A stretch of DNA of 16,892 bases from Bacteroidales bacterium UBA5433. Lineage in GTDB: Bacteria; Bacteroidota; Bacteroidia; Bacteroidales; UBA932. The translations under genes were made by a program, and so were the position numbers. The DNA is taken from assembly GCA_002427525.1 (NCBI GenBank), contig DIRP01000019.1:1-16892 (forward strand). The letters are read 5' to 3'. Below are positions 6,908-14,286 of this stretch, piece by piece; position 1 is the stretch's first letter, and each line of letters begins with the position of its first letter. The notes beneath the pieces were generated by a model. That model worked only from the letters and a program-made list of their open reading frames with translations, did no database searches and had not been told where the DNA came from.

Positions 6908-6911
6908 CAGT

Positions 6912-7826
6912 ATGAATAAAAAATTTAGAGCCTACGCAGGCCTAATCCTGATGACCCTTATAATAGGGTTTTCTTTTTTATTTGTAAAAATGGGGCAGAC
7001 TTGTGCCAACAGCTATGACCTGTTGGCGCACCGATTCAACGCGGCATTCCTGGCCGTTCTGTTACTGAAGGCGTTTGGGGTGATTAAAATTGAAAAGACC
7101 GGAAGGAAAGAGTGGCTGAAAATTGTGGGAGTTTCGCTTTTTTATCCTGTCATGTGTTTTGGGTTTCAGACTGTGGGTTTGGAATATGCTTCTACATCGC
7201 AGGCAGGTATTATTCTGGCTTTGTTACCTATCCTTACGTTGTTTGCAGGAGCTCTTTTTTTGAAAGAAAAGACATCTGTATGGCAAAAAGCCGGTATTGC
7301 TGTTTCTGTTGCCGGACTCATTTTCTTGTTTGCCAGCGGTAGCAACCAGTCAGAAGGAACGAGTGTGGCAGGAACGGTACTGCTGTTGCTGTCCGTTGTA
7401 TCTATGGTAGTTTACTACATGATTGGCAAGAAGTTGATGCAAAGTCATGACTCTATGACCCTGACAAGTATCATGGTTTTTTCAGGCTTTATCATTTTTA
7501 ATGTACTGGCGGTTGGTCGTCACGCTTTTCTCGGCACGTTGTCAGATTATTTTAAACCGTTGGCACACGTCAATTTTCTAATTTCTATTGTTTACCTTGG
7601 TGTATTATCTTCTGTGTTGACGTCCTTCCTGTCCAATTACGCACTTATTCATATATCTACCACCCAGATTAGCGTTTTTAATAACCTGATTCCCCTTATT
7701 GCCATTGCTGCGGGGGTACTTTTGTTGGGCGAACACGTATCTGCAGCACAGATTACAGGGGGAACGGCTGTACTGACGGGTGTGGTGCTGGTGGTGGGGA
7801 TTGGTTATAAACAGAGGAAACAATAA
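6912..7826 (+). CDS. EamA/DMT-family transporter
   Basis: An inner-membrane carrier of the drug/metabolite transporter superfamily, whose members export or import amino acids, nucleotide sugars or other small metabolites. The 304-residue length and about ten hydrophobic segments fit the two-repeat EamA layout. The first repeat covers about residues 8-140 and includes FQTVGLEYASTSQAGIILAL and GALFLKEKTS. The second, about 150-300, includes the matching SNYALIHISTTQISVFNNLIP and GVLLLGEHVS, both of which are standard family blocks. The tail is short and basic (GYKQRKQ). The substrate is not predictable. It heads a run with the MgtC gene (24 bases downstream) and the CGGC gene, all on the plus strand. 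Its ATG lies only 4 bases after a -7-like box. Confidence 0.92.
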   Translation: MNKKFRAYAGLILMTLIIGFSFLFVKMGQTCANSYDLLAHRFNAAFLAVLLLKAFGVIKIEKTGRKEWLKIVGVSLFYPVMCFGFQTVGLEYASTSQAGIILALLPILTLFAGALFLKEKTSVWQKAGIAVSVAGLIFLFASGSNQSEGTSVAGTVLLLLSVVSMVVYYMIGKKLMQSHDSMTLTSIMVFSGFIIFNVLAVGRHAFLGTLSDYFKPLAHVNFLISIVYLGVLSSVLTSFLSNYALIHISTTQISVFNNLIPLIAIAAGVLLLGEHVSAAQITGGTAVLTGVVLVVGIGYKQRKQ

Positions 7827-7850
7827 TTTTTAAATAAAATAAAGAGAACA

Positions 7851-8525
7851 ATGCTTAGTTGGACAGAAATAACACTCCGCCTGTTTATGGCTGCATTTTT
7901 TGGCGGACTTATTGGAATTGAAAGGGAAAGAAGGGTCTGGGTAGCCGGGATGAGAACGCATATGATGGTTTGCGTTGGTGCTTGCCTGGTTATGATTGTA
8001 TCTGCTTATGGCTTCTCAGAAGTCCTGGGATCTGATTATATGCGCTTAGATCCTTCCCGGGTAGCTTCACAAGTGGTGAGCGGTATTGGGTTTATTGGAG
8101 CAGGTACTATTCTATTTTCCAGGCATGGAAGGGTTCGTGGATTAACCACGGCAGCCGGGTTGTGGACGGTAGCCGCCATAGGTCTGGCAACCGGCGGAGG
8201 AATGTATTATGCGGCGGGTATTACTACTTTTATCGCCTTGATTATCCTGTGGGCTATTCAACCCCTGGAAACTTATATTACCAACCGGGTATTGAAAAAC
8301 ACCCTTAAAATAACGGCGAAAGCCGATTTTATCTGGTCAGAATGGGTGTCGCAATTAAAAAAGAAAGAAGCTCTTCAGATTGAGTCTGTCCGAATGGATA
8401 AAGAGGGGAGTAAATTTGTTTACCAGATACGCTTTGAAAGTGTAAATCAAGATTTGGTGAACCGGATTGTAGATGAGCTCAAAACAGAACCGTCTGTAAC
8501 GGAGTTCTCCTGGTCCCGTCAATAA
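7851..8525 (+). CDS. MgtC/SapB-family membrane protein
   Basis: The family is an inner-membrane group linked in enterobacteria and mycobacteria to magnesium limitation, acid stress and control of the F-type ATP synthase; its exact role in Bacteroidota is not settled. The 224 residues divide into a membrane half and a soluble half. Residues 1 to about 140 hold four or five hydrophobic segments with the family motifs GGLIGIERERR, RTHMMVCVGA, VVSGIGFIGAGTI and VRGLTTAAGLWTVAAIG. The charged C-terminal part (about 150-224) resembles the ACT-like tail of longer MgtC proteins. It starts 24 bases after the transporter stop and ends 28 bases before the CGGC gene, so the three are probably co-transcribed. 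No magnesium-sensing leader is visible in the short gap before it. Confidence 0.93.
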   Translation: MLSWTEITLRLFMAAFFGGLIGIERERRVWVAGMRTHMMVCVGACLVMIVSAYGFSEVLGSDYMRLDPSRVASQVVSGIGFIGAGTILFSRHGRVRGLTTAAGLWTVAAIGLATGGGMYYAAGITTFIALIILWAIQPLETYITNRVLKNTLKITAKADFIWSEWVSQLKKKEALQIESVRMDKEGSKFVYQIRFESVNQDLVNRIVDELKTEPSVTEFSWSRQ

Positions 8526-8553
8526 AGACACCAATTCATTTAAAATCAATATT

Positions 8554-8991
8554 ATGAAAATAGGAATAATCATTTGTGGCAGGTATCACAATTGTGCCGG
8601 AGGGAAATGCCTTAGAGCTATGCGTAACCGCGAAGGGGCTTTTTCTGTCTACCCAAAAGACACCCCCCTGGAAGTTGTCGGTTTTATTACGTGTGGAGGA
8701 TGCCCCGGCGTTAACGTAGAATATGCCCCGGCAGAGATGATAAAAAACGGAGCAGAGGCCATTCATTTGGCTACGGGTATGGTGGTTGGGTACCCTCCCT
8801 GCCATCGGGTTGACTACTTTAAAAAATTCATTGAAGAAAAGTACAAAATTCCCGTAGTCATTGGAACACATCCCATCCCCATGAACTATTTCACTACACA
8901 TTCCAATTTGAAGACATGGAATACCGACAAATGGCAAGAACTGATAAAACCGGTATTATCAGCCCCCGAGATGATGAAAGCATATGATTAA
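8554..8991 (+). CDS. CGGC-domain cysteine-rich protein, putative metal binding
   Basis: A 145-residue soluble protein of the CGGC domain family, named for its Cys-Gly-Gly-Cys motif. The function is not established; the conserved cysteines and a histidine suggest metal or Fe-S binding. Visible are Cys8, Cys14 and Cys19 in ICGRYHNCAGGKC, the signature Cys47-Gly-Gly-Cys50 in FITCGGCPG, and Cys83-His84 in YPPCH. There is no signal peptide or membrane segment. The pattern after CGGC (a stretch ending HLATGMV, then CH) is typical of the family. It is the last gene of the EamA-MgtC-CGGC run and stops 9 bases before the S9 gene's stop on the other strand. The pairing with MgtC could mean a divalent-metal theme, which is inference. 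Confidence 0.85.
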   Translation: MKIGIIICGRYHNCAGGKCLRAMRNREGAFSVYPKDTPLEVVGFITCGGCPGVNVEYAPAEMIKNGAEAIHLATGMVVGYPPCHRVDYFKKFIEEKYKIPVVIGTHPIPMNYFTTHSNLKTWNTDKWQELIKPVLSAPEMMKAYD

Positions 8992-9000
8992 TCTGACTTG

Positions 9001-11877
9001 TTATTCGGTCAGTTCGTAACCCCAGTCAATGCCTTTGCGTGTAGCAGGAACACCTGTTTTCATCCAGACCGGCATGGGGGCTCCCTTCAGGTAATGGTTG
9101 AAGAACTGTTCCAGGCGTATGCTCAGGTCTTTGGCATTTACACGTTCCCTCAGGTTGTGGGATTCCTTGTTGTACTGGAGCATCCAGACAGGTTTGCCGA
9201 GTCTGCGCAGGGCGGTGAAATACTCAATGCCCTGGTACCAGGGAACGGCCTCGTCCTGGTCGTTATGCATAATAAGTAAGGGGGTTTCCACTTTATCTGC
9301 AAAGAACAGGGGAGAGTTTTCTATATACAGATCAAATCCATCCCACAAGGTGGCTCCAATGCGGCTTTGCGTATGTTCGTACTGGAACTGCCGAACCATC
9401 CCCGACCCCCACCTGATGCCACCATAAGCACTGGTCATATTGGATACGGGAGCACCGGCACCGGCTGCTTTCCATTTGAACACATGGGGTTGAGTAACCA
9501 TATAGGCTACCTGGTAACCGCCCCAGCTTTGCCCCTGAATACCGATATTGTCTTCATCTATCCAGGGGTTTTCTGCAATCAGCTTCTTTACCCCCGGTAC
9601 GATGCATTCCATGGCACTTTCTCCCGGATGACCTATCCGGTAGGCAATGTCCGGAACAAAAACAATGTATTCGTTGCTCACAAAGAACGGAATGTTGATG
9701 GTGGAGCGGCTGGGGGCCGGAGCTCTGTAGCTGTGCAGGGTCTGAGAACTTCTTTCATAGAAGTACAGAATCATGGGGTATTTCCTGGAGGGGTCAAAGT
9801 TTTCCGGTTTGTATAGAATCCCATCCAGGTCCAAACCCGAGTCAGACTTCCAGTGTACCAGTTCTGCTGTTCCCCAGTTGTATTCTTTTTGTTGTGGGTT
9901 GATGTCCGTTATCTGCGTTTGCGTTTTAAAGTTGTTTTTTGTAATCCACACGTTGGGGGAGTTCTCAAAGTTGTGCTTGCTGTAAATCATTACTTTGCCG
10001 TCCTCTGAACGTGTGAGGTATACAAAGGTCATGGGTTCTACAATCCAACGTGTCATTACCGGATGTCTTTTGCCCATTTCTTTATAGTAGTAGCCGCTTT
10101 CTTTTGTGTTCTCATCAAACACAGAAAAATATACGGTTGTTTTGGGCTTGATGGGGTCTTTTTTTACGCCCGGGGTAGCCGGAGGAAGTAGCGTTCTGTC
10201 TAATCTGGTTATACGGAAAGTTAGGTTTTCTTTGCGTCCCAGACCATCTGTAAAGTTTACGGGCGGCGTGTTACCCGTGGGATCTACCAGCCATATATCG
10301 TAACGATCGTTCAGGAAAAGGCCCTTGTCGTCTTCCATCCAGCCGTCGTTTCCGTAAGACGAGGCCATGACGGGCGAGTCGTGCAATTCGTTGGCAAAGG
10401 ACACATCCAGGCTTTCTGTAAGGCAAACGGTTTCTTTGCTTTTTACGTTATAGGAGTACCAGTTTTGATCCAGGTTGTTGTACCACACCAGATAATTCCC
10501 TTTTGGCGAGGCACTTACTTGAGAGATGTATTGGTCTTCCAGCAACAAGCGCGCTTCTCCGCTTGTTATATCAATCAGGTACAGATCGGAGCGGGGGTTG
10601 GAGCTCCACATGGACTCCAGTTGGTAGTTGTACCTGCTTACCGAATAACCCCAGTCGGCATCGTGTTCCTGTGGTACTTGTACAATATGGCAGAGGTCTG
10701 TAGAGAGCCTGCGCCAGCTGAGCGGGTTTTGTTCTGTGGCTTGATTTGCCATGCTTGTCAGATCCGCCACACACATATACGATTTTTTCAGCTCCCGGTT
10801 CACATTAATCAATTGCTGAGGCTGGATATAATCGTCCTGGTAATGCCAGATATCTAACTGAGCAACTTCCGAAGCAACCAGGGTCGTATCTTTTTCCGGC
10901 AAAACAGGGCCTATACCAAAGAACAGCCGGTGTCCCGATTCGCTGAAGATGAGGGCTCGGTTTTCACTGATTTTCCAGCCTTCTTCTAACTGGTTCAGCT
11001 GGTTATCAATGAGTACTTTTGCCTTCTCCAAGCCTTGGGTATAATACAAAATACTTACGGCGTCCTTTCCTTGTTTTGTGGTATCCAGGTTGGCATAAAA
11101 TACAAGATGGCGGTTGTCTTCACTTACAACAGGCAGTTTGACTTTTTGTTTGAGGTCAAACGTATAGAGGTTGGTAAGCTGCCTGTCCTTAGGGGTGTAC
11201 ATGAACAGGCCGGCCTGCAGCACGCTGTCTTTGGAAGAGGGCCTGCGAACGAAGAACAGCGTATCGCCGCCTGTGGTAAAATTGTAGTCAGATACAGCGG
11301 GTAGCGTATCTATGGAGCCGCTGGCCAGGTGGTATACCATCAGGTCCTCGCCCTGATCCTTTTCTTTTTTTGCCGGTTTTTTCCCGCCGGTAGTATCGGC
11401 CGGCATGTTGGATTGGAAAGCAATATGGGTTTTCCCGTGCCTTCCTGTTTTAACCGATTTCAGGTATGGAATCTTTTGTAGTTCTCCGGTAGAGCAATTG
11501 TAAATGCCGAGGGTATCTTTGGGCATCTGATCCGGTTTGAGCTTTTTGTGCTTGGCTTCTTTCGTTTCGCTGAAAAAAGGTTTGATAGTAGCTACCAGGA
11601 ATTTCCCATCGGGGGTCAATTTGGGCTGTGTGGCCCTTTCGATGGTGTTTCTTTCCAGTGTTTTCAGGTTAAGTACCTCTGCGTACCTGTCACCTTCCTG
11701 TTCCTGTACCAGGTATGAGGCGTATTTTCCGTCGTCACTCATAGAGAAAGCTCCAACGCTTTTCCACGCATCGTATACACTGTGGTCCAGTGGTTTTTTC
11801 TGTTCTGTTTTTGGCTGTTGTGCCAATAAAGAAATAGTACTAGAGAAAGCAATGATGATAAAAATGGTTTTTTTCAT
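9001..11877 (-). CDS. Secreted S9-family peptidase (prolyl oligopeptidase fold), large
   Basis: A serine peptidase of the prolyl-oligopeptidase clan, probably releasing dipeptides or short peptides in the periplasm. From ATG 11877 it has 958 residues, well above the roughly 700 of DPP IV-type members. The frame runs on upstream to 11949, but that part overlaps kbl and precedes the signal peptide. The signal peptide is MKKTIFIIIAF...SLLA, with cleavage likely before QQ. The N-terminal two thirds look like a beta-propeller with repeated strand-turn blocks (DGKFLVATI, GNYLVWYNN, DGKVMIYSK). A low-complexity Lys-rich insertion (GKKPAKKEKDQGED) interrupts it. The catalytic domain carries Ser784 in GQSWGG, Asp875 in HNDQDEAVP and His907 in ESHNLRE. 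Cleavage preference cannot be read. It lies 20 bases downstream of kbl, in the same direction, with no promoter box in the gap, so read-through from kbl is likely. Confidence 0.92.
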   Translation of the reverse strand: MKKTIFIIIAFSSTISLLAQQPKTEQKKPLDHSVYDAWKSVGAFSMSDDGKYASYLVQEQEGDRYAEVLNLKTLERNTIERATQPKLTPDGKFLVATIKPFFSETKEAKHKKLKPDQMPKDTLGIYNCSTGELQKIPYLKSVKTGRHGKTHIAFQSNMPADTTGGKKPAKKEKDQGEDLMVYHLASGSIDTLPAVSDYNFTTGGDTLFFVRRPSSKDSVLQAGLFMYTPKDRQLTNLYTFDLKQKVKLPVVSEDNRHLVFYANLDTTKQGKDAVSILYYTQGLEKAKVLIDNQLNQLEEGWKISENRALIFSESGHRLFFGIGPVLPEKDTTLVASEVAQLDIWHYQDDYIQPQQLINVNRELKKSYMCVADLTSMANQATEQNPLSWRRLSTDLCHIVQVPQEHDADWGYSVSRYNYQLESMWSSNPRSDLYLIDITSGEARLLLEDQYISQVSASPKGNYLVWYNNLDQNWYSYNVKSKETVCLTESLDVSFANELHDSPVMASSYGNDGWMEDDKGLFLNDRYDIWLVDPTGNTPPVNFTDGLGRKENLTFRITRLDRTLLPPATPGVKKDPIKPKTTVYFSVFDENTKESGYYYKEMGKRHPVMTRWIVEPMTFVYLTRSEDGKVMIYSKHNFENSPNVWITKNNFKTQTQITDINPQQKEYNWGTAELVHWKSDSGLDLDGILYKPENFDPSRKYPMILYFYERSSQTLHSYRAPAPSRSTINIPFFVSNEYIVFVPDIAYRIGHPGESAMECIVPGVKKLIAENPWIDEDNIGIQGQSWGGYQVAYMVTQPHVFKWKAAGAGAPVSNMTSAYGGIRWGSGMVRQFQYEHTQSRIGATLWDGFDLYIENSPLFFADKVETPLLIMHNDQDEAVPWYQGIEYFTALRRLGKPVWMLQYNKESHNLRERVNAKDLSIRLEQFFNHYLKGAPMPVWMKTGVPATRKGIDWGYELTE

Positions 11878-11897
11878 GGGAGTTTTATTTGGAGAAC

Positions 11898-13088
11898 TTA
11901 TTTTATCACACCCAGTTCCTTGCCTACTTTGGTGAAGGCGGCAATGCATTTGTCAAGGTGTGCGCGTTGGTGAGCGGCAGAGATCTGTACGCGGATGCGG
12001 GCTTGTCCCTGCGGTACTACCGGGTAGTAGAATCCAATGACGTAGATGCCTTCGTCCAGCAGGCGGGTAGCCATTTCCTGGCTCAGTTTGGCATCGTACA
12101 ACATCACGGCACAAATGGCACTGCGGGTAGGTTTGATATCAAATCCGGCATCCACCATTTTCTGTACAAAATACGTAGTGTTCTCATGCAGACGGTCTTG
12201 CAGCTCGTTGGTGTGGGCCATCATATCGAACATTTCAATGCCTGCAGCGGCTACTACGGGAGGGATGGAGTTGGAGAACAGGTAGGGACGCGAGCGTTGT
12301 CGCAGCATGTCTATGATCTCTTTTTTTCCGGTGGTGAAACCACCAATGGCGCCGCCAAAAGCTTTCCCCAGCGTTCCGGTGATGACTTCGATTTTTCCCC
12401 GGAGGTTGAACAGCTCGGTTACGCCTCGGCCTGTTTCCCCTACCACGCCGGCAGAGTGGCATTCGTCCACCATAACAAAGGCGTCGTATTTCTGTGCCAG
12501 TTCGTAGATCTTGTCCATGGGGGCCACGTTGCCGTCCATAGAGAATACACCGTCTGTAACAATCATTCTGAAGCGTTGTGCCTGAGCTTCTTTCAGTTTT
12601 GCTTCCAGGTCTGCCATGTCGGCATTGGCGTACCGGTAGCGTACGGCTTTGCTCAGACGTACACCGTCAATGATAGAGGCGTGGTTGAGTGCATCGGAAA
12701 TAATGGCATCTTCCTCTGTCAGAAGGGGTTCAAATACACCGCCGTTGGCATCAAAACAGGCTGCGTAGAGGATGGTATCTTCGGTACCAAAAAACCCGGC
12801 AATTTTGGCTTCCAGTTCTTTGTGAATGTCCTGGGTGCCGCAGATAAAGCGGACAGAAGAAAGTCCGTAGCCGTGGGAATCCAGGGCTTTTTTAGCAGCT
12901 GCAATCAAGCGGGGGTTGTTGGAGAGACCCAGGTAGTTGTTAGCACAGAAATTTAATACTTCTGCTCCGGTGCTAACCTTAATTTCTGCCCCTTGGGGCG
13001 TGGTAATGATTCTTTCGTGTTTGTAAAGTCCGGCTTCCCGGATATCGGCCAATTCTTGTTGGAGGTGGGCCTGAAGACGATTGTACAT
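11898..13088 (-). CDS. kbl: Glycine C-acetyltransferase (2-amino-3-ketobutyrate CoA ligase)
   Basis: A PLP enzyme that splits 2-amino-3-ketobutyrate with CoA into glycine and acetyl-CoA, the second step of threonine breakdown by the Tdh route. The 396 residues match the usual length of about 398. The oxoamine-synthase signatures are present: NYLGL near residue 52, SSVRFICGTQDIHKELE, DALNHASIIDG, and MVDECHSAG with PLP-contacting Asp208 and His211. The Schiff-base lysine is Lys242 in GTLGKAFGGAIGG. The other alpha-oxoamine synthases (KAS, BioF, ALAS) are possible, but the adjacent tdh and the SSVRFICGTQ block make Kbl much the best call. It is divergent from tdh across 103 bases, with a perfect -7 box (TATCTTTG) about 60 bases upstream of its ATG. 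Confidence 0.95.
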   Translation of the reverse strand: MYNRLQAHLQQELADIREAGLYKHERIITTPQGAEIKVSTGAEVLNFCANNYLGLSNNPRLIAAAKKALDSHGYGLSSVRFICGTQDIHKELEAKIAGFFGTEDTILYAACFDANGGVFEPLLTEEDAIISDALNHASIIDGVRLSKAVRYRYANADMADLEAKLKEAQAQRFRMIVTDGVFSMDGNVAPMDKIYELAQKYDAFVMVDECHSAGVVGETGRGVTELFNLRGKIEVITGTLGKAFGGAIGGFTTGKKEIIDMLRQRSRPYLFSNSIPPVVAAAGIEMFDMMAHTNELQDRLHENTTYFVQKMVDAGFDIKPTRSAICAVMLYDAKLSQEMATRLLDEGIYVIGFYYPVVPQGQARIRVQISAAHQRAHLDKCIAAFTKVGKELGVIK

Positions 13089-13149
13089 AGTATGTTATAT
13101 TTTATAAGTTAATACTCAGGGTTTATTAATTTTCTTAAAGCTTAGCATG

Positions 13150-13157
13150 CAAAGATA
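13150..13157 (-). promoter_or_regulatory. -7 promoter box for kbl
   Basis: The minus strand reads TATCTTTG, a full match to TAnnTTTG and identical to the C69 gene's box. It lies 61 bases before the kbl ATG, giving an AT-rich leader of about 55 bases. No clear -33 TTTG is seen. Its upstream end overlaps the 16-bp palindrome at 13156-13171 by two bases. Confidence 0.5.
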
Positions 13158-13171
13158 TTACTTTTGTAATA
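13156..13171. promoter_or_regulatory. 16-bp palindrome in the kbl-tdh divergent promoter
   Basis: TATTAC (13156-13161) and GTAATA (13166-13171) are exact reverse complements around TTTT. The palindrome lies between and partly over the -7 boxes of kbl (13150-13157) and tdh (13159-13166 or 13180-13187), where one regulator could control both halves of the threonine pathway. It is short and AT-rich, so chance is possible. Confidence 0.4.
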
Positions 13172-13187
13172 CAGATTCGTATATTTG
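13159..13187 (+). promoter_or_regulatory. Two candidate -7 boxes for tdh
   Basis: TACTTTTG (13159-13166) and TATATTTG (13180-13187) both match TAnnTTTG fully. The first would give a leader of about 20 bases. The second ends 4 bases before the ATG at 13192 and would give a leaderless message. The first lies inside the 16-bp palindrome. Neither has a TTTG at standard -33 spacing. Confidence 0.5.
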
Positions 13188-13191
13188 TGCC

Positions 13192-14154
13192 ATGAAAAAT
13201 ATTTTGATAATTGGCTCGGTAGGCCAGATTGGGTCGGAACTGACCCTGGAACTTCGCAAAATCTATGGCAGCAGCAATGTGGTTGCCGGGTACAGATCAA
13301 CCTTACCTACGGGTGAATTGCTGGAATCAGGTCCGTCTGAACGGATAGATGCAACAGATATTCAGCAGATTGCAGACGTAGTGAAAAAATACAGGATAGA
13401 CACCATCTACAACCTGGCTGCCATTTTGTCTGCGGTGGGAGAGAGCAAACCCCTTATGGCCTGGAACATTGGGATTGGCGGACTGATGAATTGCCTGGAA
13501 GTGGCCCGTGAATACGGATGTGCTGTTTTTACCCCCAGTTCTATTGGTGCTTTTGGCGGAGGTACGCCTCTGGACAACACGCCTCAGGATACCATCCAAC
13601 GCCCGCAGACCATGTACGGTGTATCGAAAGTGGCCGGTGAATTGTTGAGCGACTATTACCACAAACGTTTTGGTGTGGATACGCGTTCTGTACGCTATCC
13701 CGGGATTATCTCCAACGTTACGCTGCCCGGCGGCGGTACTACGGACTATGCTGTAGAAATTTATTACGAAGCCATCAAGCATAAAAAATTCACGTGCCCT
13801 CTGCAAGCCGGTACCTTCCTGGATATGATGTACATGCCTGATGCCATAGAAGCGGCCATTGATTTGATGGAAGCCGACCCCACGCTTCTGAAGCATCGGA
13901 ATTCTTTTAATGTGACGGCTATGAGCTTTGATCCCGAGATCATTTCTGCCGAGATAAAAAAACACATCCCGGATTTTACCATGACCTATCAGGTAGAGCC
14001 GGTAAAGCAGGCCATTGCCGATTCCTGGCCCAACAAAATGGATGATACCTGTGCCCGCGAGGAATGGGGCTGGAATCCCAAGTGGGATTTGGCTGCCATG
14101 ACAGCGGACATGCTGAAAGTCATTGGCCAAAAGTACGCAGCCGGCTTGCTATAA
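13192..14154 (+). CDS. tdh: L-threonine 3-dehydrogenase, SDR type
   Basis: An NAD-dependent enzyme that oxidises threonine to 2-amino-3-ketobutyrate. It belongs to the extended short-chain dehydrogenase (epimerase-like) form of Tdh found in Bacteroidota, not the zinc-dependent alcohol-dehydrogenase form of E. coli. The chosen ATG gives 320 residues starting directly with the Rossmann strand MKNILIIGSVGQIG (GxxGxxG at 8-14). The 15 extra residues from ATG 13147 have no counterpart in this fold. The catalytic SDR residues are Tyr142 and Lys146 in YGVSK, with Ser116/Ser117 in TPSSIGAFG. Other family-like blocks are NLAAILSAVGE, RYPGIIS and GGGTTDYAVEI. The divergent kbl encodes the next enzyme, so context and sequence agree. 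A general UDP-sugar epimerase is the alternative, but is unlikely. Confidence 0.93.
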   Translation: MKNILIIGSVGQIGSELTLELRKIYGSSNVVAGYRSTLPTGELLESGPSERIDATDIQQIADVVKKYRIDTIYNLAAILSAVGESKPLMAWNIGIGGLMNCLEVAREYGCAVFTPSSIGAFGGGTPLDNTPQDTIQRPQTMYGVSKVAGELLSDYYHKRFGVDTRSVRYPGIISNVTLPGGGTTDYAVEIYYEAIKHKKFTCPLQAGTFLDMMYMPDAIEAAIDLMEADPTLLKHRNSFNVTAMSFDPEIISAEIKKHIPDFTMTYQVEPVKQAIADSWPNKMDDTCAREEWGWNPKWDLAAMTADMLKVIGQKYAAGLL

Positions 14155-14173
14155 TCCCCTGCGGCAGGAAAGC

Positions 14174-14258
14174 GTGCGTTGCACAAACAGCTTACCCCCA
14201 GGTAATAATTTTCAGATATCTCTAAGGTTCAGTAAAATAGGTCATTTGTGCAACGCAC
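14174..14258. repeat. 14-bp inverted repeat made of two palindromic GTGCnnnGCAC sites
   Basis: GTGCGTTGCACAAA (14174-14187) and TTTGTGCAACGCAC (14245-14258) are exact reverse complements separated by 57 bases. Each arm is itself a dyad: GTGC-GTT-GCAC (14174-14184) and GTGC-AAC-GCAC (14248-14258). The two centres are 74 bases apart, close to seven helical turns. No T tract follows on either strand, so a simple terminator is unlikely. The pair fills the 132-base gap between tdh and the M14 gene. It may be a two-site operator for the peptidase gene, or a hairpin protecting the tdh 3' end. Confidence 0.6.
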
Positions 14259-14286
14259 AGATTGTGTGACTCAAATATATATTTAT

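Noticed and set aside
6852..6911. Cobalamin riboswitch in front of cobO
   Set aside because: The leader is only about 60 bases, far too short for the roughly 200-base element, and no B12-box sequence is visible.
11878..11949. N-terminal extension of the S9 peptidase to 11949
   Set aside because: It overlaps kbl coding sequence and adds 24 non-leader residues before an intact signal peptide starting at 11877.
11889..12956. A 355-codon open frame antisense to kbl
   Set aside because: It is a shadow of kbl, whose catalytic motifs are intact; the antisense product shows no family features.
13327..14130. A 267-codon open frame antisense to tdh
   Set aside because: A shadow frame over a clear SDR gene, with no family features of its own.
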